From Gibbula magus (taxonomy: Eukaryota > Mollusca > Gastropoda > Trochida > Trochidae): a stretch of DNA of 64,000 nt. This document shows positions 51,701 through 60,800 of this stretch, in pieces. Under the pieces are notes generated by a model, which saw only the letters and a program-made list of their open reading frames with translations, did no database searches and had not been told where the DNA came from. The stretch is taken from the NCBI GenBank assembly GCA_936450465.1, contig OW388293.1, forward strand, positions 44,226,982 through 44,290,981, read 5' to 3'. The translations under genes and the position numbers were made by a program. Numbering within the stretch: the first letter of the stretch is position 1; every line of letters begins with the position of its first letter.

Positions 51701-52715
51701 TTTTCCATGTCATTTCAAGGTACATGTTACTTTCGACTGAACTTTTATTACTAGGTAACATTTTCTGCAGTTCATATTGAAACGGAGAAAAATAAAAGGC
51801 TCAGACTGTTTCAATTTTACAAGATTTTCATTAATCATCGACTAAAAAAAAATTCTCGCCGGGACATTTTGGCGTCTGTGCAATTTATGAACCGCGACAG
51901 ATGAGATTAAAGGCTATCGATAAGGAACGGGTCGATAAACGACAGTGTTCAATGATAGACAGTGTACAAGCGGCGTTCAGATCAAGACATTGGGGTCTGA
52001 AGAGTCATTTCATAATTAACTTCCACCTTACGCTTCATATCTTTATGACTTTAATTTCGAAGGTGGTAAATGTAACGTTTTAGTTAGTTGAAAGCAGTTC
52101 ATCTAACTACATACTGCGGTCACAGAGAAACTAATTATTTCTCCATTGTGATCACAACGACAATGCCAATCAATTAGGTTTGAATTTAATTACAATTCTG
52201 CTTAATGAAATAAATATTTCATTACAGTATCTGATAAAAATAAGAGCTATTGGTGAAAAGTACACGGCGTCTTTCTATTGGACCTTTCACATATATAAAT
52301 ATGGACACATATTATAACCATTTTTATGTTTTCCTCATTGCATTAACAAAAGAAACTTACCAAGTAATAACGTGAGCATATCCGATATGGCAAGGCTGAA
52401 GAGATAGTAGTTGGTAGCTGAGTGTAGATATGAGTTTTTTGTAATGACAATGCATGTGGATAAATTTCCTATCACGCCGGTCAGAAATATCACAGAATAC
52501 ACTAATGTTAGAATAATAGCAGATGCCAAATCCTTTCTTTTGTCACCAAAATGATGGACCAGATATTCCTCCACATCGAAAGAGTCCGTGTGATTAGACG
52601 TCACATTTCCGGGTACAGGTTGAATCACCTCGTAGGTAGGTTTGGTCGAGTCATTAAGGAGCACTGTAGCAACAATATGGAAGTTGTTCTGGTCACTCCC
52701 ATAATTTGAAACCAT
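39152..52715 (-). CDS. Neuromedin-U/CAPA/pyrokinin-type peptide GPCR (four coding exons)
   Basis: Predicted plasma-membrane class A (rhodopsin-like) receptor for an amidated neuropeptide; in this family signalling is usually through Gq. The coding sequence is join(52361..52715, 41081..41617, 39924..40055, 39152..39705) on the minus strand: 1,578 bp, 525 residues, all introns phase 1 with GT-AG ends. Features: N-glycosylation sites at N21, N37 and N41; TM1 with GN at 83-84; TM2 'LAISD' (D112), then 'GLPPELYSIW' (119-128), characteristic of this family; C140 and C227 as the extracellular disulfide pair; 'ERY' (164-166) replacing DRY; 'FVCWAPFH' (305-312) in TM6; 'NSTVNPILY' (348-356) in TM7. 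The cytoplasmic tail is about 169 residues and ends TTFV, a possible class I PDZ ligand. The gene is intact. Which of the related peptides is the ligand cannot be told from sequence. Confidence 0.93.
39924..40055 (-). CDS. Receptor coding exon 3 (TM6 and extracellular loop 3)
   Basis: 132 bp encoding residues 298-341 plus one base of 342: 'VAVVVAFFVCWAPFHAQRLM' then loop 3. The acceptor is 'tatttcag' (40056-40063) and the donor G|GTAGAG at 39923. This exon carries the toggle-switch Trp (W308) and P310 of TM6. Its first eight bases are also the edge of the 106 bp tandem repeat to its right, so the acceptor sits inside a repeat unit. Confidence 0.93.
40048..40381. repeat. 106 bp tandem repeat overlapping the exon 3 splice acceptor
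   Basis: Three full copies and a short fourth start, with 'gacagcaa' at 40048, 40154, 40260 and 40366, an exact period of 106. The first copy contains the first 8 coding bases of exon 3 and its acceptor. In the other copies the acceptor AG is changed: on the minus strand 'ttcag|ttgctgtc' becomes 'ttcatttgctgtc'. The copies are otherwise almost identical, so the expansion is recent. Confidence 0.92.
40690..40860 (+). repeat. Possible distant half-unit module
   Basis: 'ggtttcccgatatagacacg' and 'ttaattgacatttcctgtct' resemble 'gcttcccgacatgacgttgg' and 'cttgacatgttcatcgacat...ttgtctgtct' of the modules in the 1-29 kb array. The similarity is weak. Confidence 0.25.
41081..41617 (-). CDS. Receptor coding exon 2 (end of TM2 to TM5 and loop 3)
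   Basis: Encodes the end of codon 119 to the first base of codon 298. It contains 'LPPELYSIWEAYPW', C140, TM3 with 'SEMTSYASVLTITAFTVERY', TM4 'IIIIIWILACACALP', extracellular loop 2 with sequon N216 and C227, TM5 and the start of the third intracellular loop ('KRSQFGG...'). The acceptor is ttttgcag ending at 41618; the donor is G|GTAAAA at 41080. Reading through the donor gives a stop at 41040, so an intron-retaining transcript would encode a five-TM truncated protein. Confidence 0.95.
41687..41728. repeat. (ATTAT)n/(TTTTA)n microsatellite
   Basis: Compound pentanucleotide tract just upstream of exon 2, inside intron 1. Confidence 0.85.
42110..42283 (+). repeat. Dispersed repeat, copy 2 (pairs with 29104-29283)
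   Basis: Same landmarks and orientation as 29104-29283. It lies in intron 1 of the receptor, antisense to it. It has no conserved frame. Confidence 0.55.
42434..42680 (-). repeat. tRNA-like/TIR module, left copy
   Basis: The inverted ends are 'acatggttacatttaggata' at 42445 and, complementary, 'tatccaaaatgtaaccttgt' at 42630-42649. On the minus strand it contains an A-box-like 'gttggtacggtcag' (42522-42535), an anticodon-arm-like stretch and a good B box, GTAGGTTCGAATCCCAC (42475-42491). A hairpin, CCTCGATTTTTGTCGAGG, lies at 42553-42570. Confidence 0.7.
42800..43110 (+). repeat. ~160 bp tandem repeat, two copies
   Basis: 'cttgtcaggg-gtatctcaag' at about 42826 and 'cttgtcagcgaatatctcaag' at about 42986, each followed by 'ac-cgttgac/tgttcactggattctc'. 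The phrase 'atatctcaa-aac-gttca' also occurs in the 165 bp array at 18166-18995, so the two arrays may be related. Confidence 0.6.
43188..43425 (+). repeat. tRNA-like/TIR module, right copy
   Basis: The inverted ends are 'acaaggttacatttgggata' at 43229 and 'tatctcaaatgtaaccatgt' at 43390-43409. The internal A-box-like stretch is 'gttggtacggtcgg' (43290-43303) and the B box is GGTTCGAATCCCGC (43340-43353). It is inverted relative to 42434-42680. Confidence 0.7.
43426..46430. other. Intron 1 sequence without recognised elements
   Basis: AT-rich; no domain recognised in any frame. A 72-codon minus-strand frame at 44996-45214 is unassigned. Confidence 0.5.
46440..46780. repeat. Interspersed repeat with ~108 bp doublet
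   Basis: 'tcaaaaggc' followed by '-ctt-agttagtgg/cttcagatagtgg' and 'acacatg-aa' occurs at 46486 and 46594. It is followed by a 'gacggacagacggacatggc' tract of a kind common in molluscan interspersed repeats. Confidence 0.5.
47565..47640 (+). repeat. Minisatellite, 19-20 bp x 4
   Basis: 'aactgggccaatacgggaaa' type units start at 47565, 47584, 47604 and 47624. Frames on both strands across it are artefacts. Confidence 0.9.
47895..47955 (+). repeat. tRNA-like SINE head
   Basis: A-box-like 'tatctcagcagttgcgaag' (about 47902-47920), anticodon-arm-like 'gttctcgagac', and a B box 'agttcgaatcact' (47941-47953) at tRNA-like spacing. The acceptor stem does not pair, so this is a SINE head rather than a tRNA gene. 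Confidence 0.5.
47956..52334. other. Intron 1 sequence, 5' half
   Basis: No recognised coding exon or mobile element. A 134-codon minus-strand frame at 49092-49496, with one hydrophobic stretch, is unassigned. Confidence 0.5.
52361..52715 (-). CDS. Receptor coding exon 1 (N-terminus, TM1, most of TM2)
   Basis: Encodes residues 1-118 plus one base of codon 119. It contains an extracellular N-terminus with three N-glycosylation sequons, TM1 (about 63-89) and 'NYYLFSLAISDML' of TM2. The donor is G|GTAAGT at 52360. The start ATG (52713-52715) has G at -3 and G at +4. A splice acceptor (tttcag) at about 52744-52748 suggests that the exon begins at 52743 with a short 5' UTR piece. There is no in-frame ATG between that acceptor and this start. 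Confidence 0.92.
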
Positions 52716-52743
52716 TTCAGATAACGCTTGAACTACCGAACTA

Positions 52744-52748
52744 CTGAA
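52744..52748 (-). promoter_or_regulatory. Putative 3' splice site of a 5' UTR intron
   Basis: 'ttgtttgtagtttcag' on the minus strand, 29 bases before the receptor start codon. It is a pyrimidine-rich acceptor, implying at least one untranslated exon further right. Confidence 0.45.
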
Positions 52749-52799
52749 ACTACAAACAAGTTTACAAAGTGTTCACATTAATGTGAGTACATCAGTAGA

Positions 52800-53340
52800 G
52801 CGCCGGTGTCCGAGACCAAATGTTGTCTAAACTTCTCCCAACGGTGCACTGGATGAGTGTCATGTTCTTAAAACTTCGCAATATTCCGAAGTTTTCTGGC
52901 GTGAACGAGCAATTATATTATGATGCCGTGCCTGTGTCGCCATACCGCCGCCACCACACCTACATACACCTGTGGCAGAATCCTAGACCACGCGTGGTCT
53001 TTAAGCAACAAGTCACAAGCCAGATGAACCAGCGCGACTAAGCAACGATGTCATTGGTAGCCAAAGCCAACTGCTAGCGAGCTTTCGCCAAGCCGTCCGC
53101 GCTCGCAAGACTGTCAATACTCTAAGTGGTTATATAGAAGAAGCCACGGCTTTTAGCCTTCTGCGTGCTTCGCCGCGGTGCGAGCTGATCAAATGAGTAA
53201 GTATCGTCGCCTCTGTCCGTGGGGACTTCACCAGTGACAGTTAAAGCAAGAGGTAAGGGTAATAGGGAAACTCCGGGGAGGAAAGTATCGGAATGATTCC
53301 TAGACCTGACAGGTGGAAACTGCTGAGATTCCGACGTGAG
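52800..53340 (-). promoter_or_regulatory. GC-richer region with possible receptor promoter
   Basis: This stretch is clearly more GC-rich than its surroundings and lies just upstream of exon 1. On the minus strand there is a TATA-like CTATATAACC at about 53128-53137. It could hold the first untranslated exon and promoter, but this is inference from position and composition only. Confidence 0.3.
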
Positions 53341-54650
53341 AATCCTACAGGGGAGATTCCTGCTGAGGTTAGGCCTCTTTCAGACTCAGAGGATTATTGT
53401 GAGAAAATCTAATTGGAGCCAACATGAGAAACGGAAACCCAACTGTGTTTAACGCCTTGTTCTTTTCACCACTAGGAAATAAGAAGATAATGTACTACTT
53501 CAAAAACATTAAAAACAACTTTTCTTCTCCATTTAATTTCCTATTGAACATTAACGGAAAGTGACCCTGGATGGTGTTTCGATGTATAATTGAATTACAG
53601 TGACACCAAAACCTTTCGATTGAAGAAATTAAAATTTTCAATTTGAGAAAATAAAACATTTATCCAAAAGTTTTTATATGTATTACTTCGTAACTCTGCC
53701 AATGAATGCCAAAACATATATCGTCGTCTTTACTTACTCCTTCAGTTGCAAATACCACCTTATGTTGTAACTTAATTACTCTTTTCCTACGACGGCAATC
53801 ATATTGGGGTTCATAGGTTAATAGATCAGACTGTCACAATGTTGTCTTTGCACTATACTAGTGTTCTAATACTTTGTCATACATATCATATAGTATAACG
53901 CTTAGTTAATTACGATTTCACACGAAAATTACCGAGTCAACCTCCTCGGAAAACATACAATTTTACTCTCATATTCAATTAATGTCATCATTTGTTCCTG
54001 AAAAATAGAAAGTTTGGAAACAAACGTGGGTGAACCTACGCCCTAGCTATTGCAATGACGAACATACTACATTAGAAATTAGGGGGCCGAATTCAGTATT
54101 TATTTTTCATCGCTAGTGTACATCAAATGTTGAGATTGAACTTGCTCTTAGGATGTCGTACCTGACATTGTGACGTCATATCTTGATCATTATGACGTCA
54201 TGTCAATCGACAACACGCATTATTATTACACACTATTTAATAAATTGAAGAATGATTACACAGCGAGAACTTTACATTCACATTCGTACGCTACAATGAC
54301 GCTCCACATGCCTTTAGTAGAATAAAAAAACAAACTAAAATTGAAATAGTCCACAAGTTTTGTATATATAATTTCTTCTATGACACCCGGATCGATTGCC
54401 GAATTTCATTTCATTTCATTTAGAATTCTATTATCATTTATGATTATGTTTATAATTCATAATTACATTTATCAATTAATTTCGTAAAATTATTTAGAAT
54501 TACATTATCATTTTGGATTATGTTTATGATATGATAATAATCCATGAATTATTTTTTTTAAATATTTTTTTTTCAAATTTAGAATCACATTTATCATTTG
54601 AAATTCTGCGGAACATTACAGTCATTTTGAATTTCATGCATCCTATAGAG
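53341..54650. other. Intergenic, no gene seen
   Basis: AT-rich. At 54391-54620 there are short degenerate repeats of 'tagaattacattatcattt' type. Confidence 0.5.
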
Positions 54651-54779
54651 TGAGTGAATTGTTGCTTAACGCCGATTGGGCAGAATCGCAGCCATGAGCG
54701 GCGAGAATATTCATTTTATTACACAATGTTATATACAAGTACAAGAAAGCAAAAGCAAATACAAGTAAGGATACGAGGG

Positions 54780-55030
54780 TCGTAAAACATGAGATGAGGT
54801 GTGATGAGGTGATTTGGGGTTAAACACCGCTTTTATTTATTTCATTTATATCACGGCTGTCTGTATTATGGCAGGGAGAAAGCCCGCAACGCCATGTGAC
54901 TATGCATTGCGGTGAAACTGTGTAGCATTACACCCAAACCTTACTGCGTGCAGAACAGTTAACGAAGTTGTCGTGCCCCTGGCGGGATTCGAATCCCGGA
55001 CCTCTTGATCTGAAGCCGAACCACTCATAG
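54780..55030 (-). repeat. tRNA-derived SINE
   Basis: On the minus strand: an A-box-like 'ctatgagtggttcgg' (about 55014-55028), an anticodon-arm-like 'cttcagatcaagag', and a clean T arm/B box GGGATTCGAATCCCG (54983-54997). A body of about 180 bp follows, ending near 'aaataaataaaagcgg'. A-box to B-box spacing fits a tRNA. Such elements are transcribed by RNA polymerase III and moved by LINE machinery. Confidence 0.6.
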
Positions 55031-57504
55031 GTACATCATTAACCCCAATGAAGGTTGTTGGAAGGTACTATTGTGACGATATTGAAGGAACATGATGTTT
55101 AGTGTTCTAAGAAGAACATAGTCACTGTAGTGAAATCAGTATTTGTATTTTCCTACTGTAGCTTCCATGTGTTGCACTGTAATTAAATTCTAGAAATGAG
55201 GCCTACAGCAGTGTGATTGATTATACAGACGTCAGTACTTCAAACGCGTGTTTGTCGCCATTCATCTGAGAGTATTGATGAGAAGAATATGTCGCCTCTA
55301 GGCAGGAAGATATGACGATGAATATGGTCCTGCAATTCCGGGAGATGTAAGTCCTTGCCATCAAGGTTGTGAGTTGTCCGTTGTGAACAAACGGAGAGGA
55401 AACGTATCTGTGAGCATTGATCTGAAAGACAGGCCTTGTTTTCATTATTACATTAATAAGGTCATGCATAGATGGCGCTAAATACAAGGTCTGATTGAAT
55501 CTGTACTTGTTAACTCATGTGTATATGGAGTGCTATCTTAGAGAAGCATGCATTATAGATTGAGTCTAATCTTATATCTGGTAGCCATAACATCAATGCA
55601 TGCAATGTACAAATCTTCCCCATGATTGCGTCCGTTCCAAATTACACGTAACGAACTTGGCCAATTATAGCGTTCTTGCAACGGATATTGGAGGTTTTTA
55701 TGGCCTTTGTTTGTTTCCTTTCGCACATACAGCAGCATAAGATACTGCGATGCATCAATGAAGTTTGCATCATACATTGTATATCAGACACGCAGAAATT
55801 CTCGAAATTAGTTAAGAATTCAAATTGTTTTTAATTTACTCCCCATCTGAAGAAGTTAGACTTGCATAATTAACAAATGAATTAAAAAAATATGATTAAA
55901 CCAAACTTTAGTCGGGTTTCTAATTAACAGGTAGCAGGTTTTGTCAAATAATTCTCTGCAACTTAGATTGAAGTGCAGTGATTACATTGGTCATAAAGTA
56001 AAACGATTCAAATAAGAAAACCCATTGTGTTCTTGCACAATTCATTAGATTTGTGTATGTGCCAGTTACACTGTTTTTAAAAACATTTAATTTCATTTCA
56101 AACAATTGCAAGGCTACACCATATATAACGTTCTTCATTATTCACATGTGTGTAATATATGTTTTCAGTCAGTCATGACGACATGGGCGCGCGGTGGAAG
56201 GGGCGGCAAAGGCGTCAGGCAAGTGAGCGTGAGGTGTCAGGTGTAAAAATCTTGGCGTCAAACGTTGTGAGCAGTGTTGTCACAACTCCTGGTGTACAGC
56301 ACGCAACCTTATCTCACGAATACATTGGTAAATGACAAGATGGTGGTCACATGATACATACAGACATCTACATGTATTTCCAGGTATGGCTATCGATTTG
56401 GACACTGGACAAACTACTCTGCTGTGAATGGCTACCTCGTGTGGTATACTTAGTGTGCCTCGTGGCTGCATGAGTCTTATCTTCAGGGAGTTAGGAATGA
56501 GAACAATGTATATATATATATATAATATACCTCTTGGTTCTTGTATGATTAGGAAAAAAATATGTTTAAATCACGTAAAATTAGAGCAACCCTGCCACAA
56601 CAAATTGGTTTATAGAGACCATTCAAACGTGTCTTGAACTGAATTTCTACGCTGGATGCTCTAAATATTGTGATGATAACTAAAACGTGATACTATAATT
56701 TCCCTAGCACAAATTCAGGGTATCATTTAATGAAAAGGATACGATACCCGGAGGGTGCAGGATGAACAAGAATATAGAAGAAAGTTTCCATTTTTAGGAT
56801 TGATGTTATTTCCCACTTACATGTAATTATGTTAGTATTGCTTTGGTTGCGCATGAGGTCTGGTGTGTAAACCTCTGTGCTATAATTGTATTGATCTACA
56901 TTGATGTTCATCTTGCGATATTATTTTTAAGCAAGAGCGCTCAATAGTGTTCTTCTTTATTGATTAAAAGAACGCAGGCGTCTTGAAAGGAAGAATAAAC
57001 TTTTTGATAGTTAATATTTCCAATAATGCTCAGTCTGTCAATTTCCTTTCCCTTGAGTTAGTCTTGACTTTTTATTGATAAAGTTACCTGGCGCTACGCA
57101 CTCTGTGATTAACTAACGGGCCAATTATTCAACTAAGTCAACCATTATGTGGCACCGATTGTCAATCTTTCATATAGAAATACATTTTACCGTTTAAAAC
57201 GTTCATCACTGAAGTAATAGCAACCATTTGAAGGTGACCTTTTACCAAATCTCAACTCAGCCGTGCTGATTAATGACATGGTAATGGATTTGCAAAGCAG
57301 CTAATATCCAGCGGGGGCGTGTAAGTTGGTTCATTGCTGTGGAGTAGAATATCTGATGGGTATAAAAACAAATTAGGTAGACTTTGTAAAGGTCGAACTC
57401 GCACGACTACCTCCATGGTCACGGTCACGGTAATACTTTGGAAAATCCTATTCTTTGTACGCCAACAAAATTGTAATAAAAGAAATAATTAATCCAAACT
57501 AACG
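55031..57504. other. Intergenic, no gene seen
   Basis: No recognised protein in any frame; reading frames stay below 90 codons. A short (TA)n tract lies at 56508-56525. Confidence 0.5.
56508..56525. repeat. (TA)n microsatellite
   Basis: Nine TA dinucleotides. Confidence 0.85.
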
Positions 57505-57576
57505 AATGAATGAATGGTTTATTCTCAAGAAGATCACAAAATGTGACATAGAGAAAATACAACTGTACAGTTTGAG

Positions 57577-58086
57577 TTACGGGAGCATACGTAGACAGGT
57601 TTTTACATAGTTACATAATTTCAGTTGTAATGCTTTATGCTTACAAGACATTAGAGATATAAATTTGTCTAATGATTGGTTGTTACAATAGTAGTGTGGG
57701 AGAAATGAATATCTAATGTTATTTAATGATGGACAGTACAACACGAGATGAGCCTCATCTCCAGTCGAGTTCTTACAAAATGTACATAATCTTTCTTCTC
57801 TACCAACATTATACCATCTACCCGTTTCTATTGGAAGTCTGTGGTTACAAGTTCTGATTTTAGTTAGCCAAATTCGAACATGTAATGGGAAGTGTAATAA
57901 ATAACTTTCAAGGTATGGAGATAACTTAAATACATTATAATATTGGCCTTTTGAAGATTTTGTTTTACATTCGACCCAGTGTTGAAAAAATTGGTCACAT
58001 AAAATAGATTTAACGTTACCTTTAAGCCAATTTCTATTTGCAAAATTTTGAGATAGCCACACATAATTTAAGCCAGTACCTTCCAA
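57577..58086 (-). pseudogene. LINE ORF2 C-terminal domain with CCHC motif
   Basis: About 169 codons continuing the RT polypeptide after the frameshift: 'GLNYVWLSQNF' at the start, then 'RTCNHRLPIETGRW' and a Cys-His motif 'CTFCKNSTGDEAHLVLYC' (CxxC, then H and C) typical of LINE C-termini. It ends at 57577, about 70 bp before the tail. Confidence 0.85.
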
Positions 58087-59027
58087 AGTTGTTTTAACAA
58101 CATTGATAGTTGTAAATATACATTTTGGTCATTATATTTCATTATATACATGATTCTATATAAAATACTCGACAATGTACCAGTTGATGAGATTAACTTG
58201 CACCAATATGAAATAATTCTAACCTTAATAAGTACATCAAGTGGGTACCTTCCCAGTTCCCCATATACCATGTAATCTGGGGTTGACTGTTTAACTTTTA
58301 AAATATATTTACAAAATTTCAAATGTACCCTTTCTAAAGTAATACTTTTCTCGAAGCCCCAAACTTCGGCTCCATATAACAATATTGGCTGTACAAGGTT
58401 ATCAAACAATTTAAGTTGACAATCAACTGGAATATCTAACAGGCGCAGTTTTCTAAAAACAGCGTACATTGCCCGTGAAGCCTGCTCAACAATTCTCTTC
58501 TGGGCTTTAAAAAATCGAACAGTGCGAGTAAATAAAATACCTAGATATACATATTCAGAAACCTGTTGAATATTTTGCTGTTGCAGCGTGAAAATATGAT
58601 TATTTTTATCCGACCTCTTACCAAAAATTAATATCTTTGTTTTTGAAACATTTACAGTTAATTTCCATCTCTTACAGTATTCATCAAACAAAGTTAATGT
58701 TTTACTCAGCTCAGAGTGAGTCTCTGCGAACAGGACTATATCGTCTGCATAAAGTAACAGTAAAAGTTTAAGATAAATGCCAAGATGGTGTGTAATATTA
58801 CTATTGAGATTTTCGAGGCCATTAATCTTGTTAATTAATAAATACTCTTCTAAATCATTTAGATACAGTGCAAAGAGAAATGGGGAAACATTTTCCCCTT
58901 GTCTAACACCTGCATAACAATGAAAATAGTCACTGGTGTTACCGTTGAATGAAACACAAGATTTAATACATTTATACATGTTACGTATAATGTGGAAACA
59001 TTTTCCGGAAATATTATATTTAATCAT
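58068..59027 (-). pseudogene. LINE reverse transcriptase, truncated N-terminally
   Basis: 319 codons. RT motif B appears as 'GVRQGENVSPFLFALYLNDL' (residues about 41-60). The catalytic 'YADDIVLFAE' follows at about 93-102, then 'WKLTVNVSKTKILIFGKR', the 'YLGILFTR' segment, and the thumb with 'LFDNLVQPILLYGAEVWGF'. Motif A with the first catalytic Asp is missing. The frame stops at 58068 ('KQLWKVLA') and the protein resumes in another frame from about 58086, so a one-base frameshift lies near 58075-58086. Confidence 0.9.
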
Positions 59028-59030
59028 CTA

Positions 59031-60335
59031 ACCAATTAAGCATAGCTTAACTTCACCCGTGAGTGGTTTTAGGCATGCTACTCACCTGACCACTGATCAC
59101 AGTTCACAACCAGACTGGCTAACTGATAATTGATAAAGCTTTGCCAAAATAACATATTTTATCCAAATTTTGGCGTAGCAAGAATGAACCATGGCCACTA
59201 CATCCCAAAAGATAATCGCTCACGACAACAATGTTATAACAACTCACTACAACAAAGGATTTATGCAGATTCTACTCCGCGTGAAGACACATTTTAGGTT
59301 ACTTCAATCATGAAACGTGTATTTCCATTGGATCCTTGTGTTGCAATATGTACTGGCATCTTGCCATCTACGGGTCACTGTCAAATCATACAATTGAGAA
59401 CAGAGAAAGAACAAACAATCATTGATACTCAGCTGTATACAATGTAGTTTTAGAAGACACTATGAACTGTTTTATTTAAATGTGATAATTGAAAACTTCA
59501 TAAATAAGATGAAATAGTGCATATATAGATATCACAAAACTGGGAGGTATGTACATGTATCACGTTTATAAGTCCGATGTGAACTTGTTAAGATTATATG
59601 AAATAGACATATAAGGATTTTAGAAAGTCTAAAGTCCTTTTTCCCTTCGTGATATTAAACCATGTTGCATCACTGTGAAAAACTTGATTTGTGCATGTAC
59701 ATGTACATGTATACTTTAATATTTATTGTTGATATTTCAAATGTAAACGCCCTGTCGCATTGAATATTAACATTTTAAAAATTGAAATATTAAAGTATTT
59801 ATTTCCTTTACATAGTGGAAGGCAAATATTCTAAACTTTTGTTTTTCATTTTATTCATGTTTGTATGTAGCCTACATCGATATTGCCACCCTGGCTGCCA
59901 TATACAGTGGGAGAAATTATTTAGTAATGTTGAATTAACAATATAATACCCTTTCAGGTATGCCTGTTTTCGTCAAGTTTATAGCCCGTATAGTGAGAAT
60001 AAACTCTCGTTACGTCATTTACACCAAGTGTATTTTCGCAGTATATGAACAAGTCTCATATCTTATACAACACATGAAATCCATATTCATTTGTACTTGG
60101 TTGCTATGTTTAGAAAATTATTGTGTAATAAATCCAATCAGAGACAGATCGTCTGAAGGAAAATGATATTTCCTAACTAAGTTGACAGGAAGTTCTAAGC
60201 CGTTTGGATGATTGCAATGTTCCCCTTTGGTTACTAGGAAATGATAGAAGACATAGGATTACTCGTAAAAACAGATGTGTCCCTTCCCGATATTCACCCT
60301 AGAAACTCCAACAATTATTACCCTCCAAATAGACA
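59031..60335. other. Intergenic, no gene seen
   Basis: AT-rich, with 'acatgtacatgtacatgt' at about 59696-59711. No coding sequence recognised. Confidence 0.5.
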
Positions 60336-60339
60336 AACT

Positions 60340-60800
60340 GCAAATTGTTGCCATGGAAACAGCTACCTACATGTACTATGGAAATCCACTGAGACAGTAC
60401 AACAATGTTGGTGAGTATTGGTCACGTAATTTTGAAGTTATGCCGTAAAAACAAACCTTACTCGTCAAAATTACCAAATTCTTACCGTGGAAACGGAAAA
60501 AAAGAAAAAGCTAAAACCCCAAAATGCATATTTACATGATATGGAGAGACAGTATTTCAACTGTGTTGAGAATTGGCTGAGTAGTTTTAAGGTTCTGTTC
60601 TAGAAACAAACCCTACCCTTCGAAAATACGAAATCAAAATTATTGCATGTAAACAGAATAAAATAAAATTTAAAAAGGTTGAAACTCCAAAATGTCCAAT
60701 CTACATGATATGAAGAGACAGTATATACAATTCGGTTAAGATTGGCAAAATAGTTAGTTAAGAACTATGCTCCGGGAACGAGCCAACATTTCCGCCGACG
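60340..60800. repeat. ~170 bp tandem repeat, three diverged copies
   Basis: Units share 'tacatgatatggagagacag' (60532) and 'tacatgatatgaagagacag' (60706), with a more diverged 'tacatgtactatggaaatcc' at about 60369. Each is followed by 'ttgg-ga-ta', 'gttatgc/gttctgtt/actatgctc' and 'aacaaaccttac/ccctac'. The period is about 165-175. Confidence 0.7.

Larger units (their letters stand above)
57505..59030 (-). mobile_element. 5'-truncated LINE (non-LTR retrotransposon)
   Basis: Carries the C-terminal half of a reverse transcriptase and the LINE ORF2 C-terminus in two overlapping frames. It ends at the 3' side in AATAAACCATTCATTCATTCG, an (ATTC)n-type tail as in several LINE clades. The copy starts abruptly just before RT motif B, so motif A and the endonuclease are lost. 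That is the usual result of incomplete reverse transcription. The element is dead. Clade is not resolved; CR1/L2-like or I/Nimb-like are both possible. Confidence 0.88.

Noticed and set aside
42475..55028. Functional tRNA genes at the B-box sites (42475, 43340, 47941, 54983)
   Set aside because: A and B boxes are present but acceptor stems do not pair and anticodon arms are irregular; they are better read as SINE heads.
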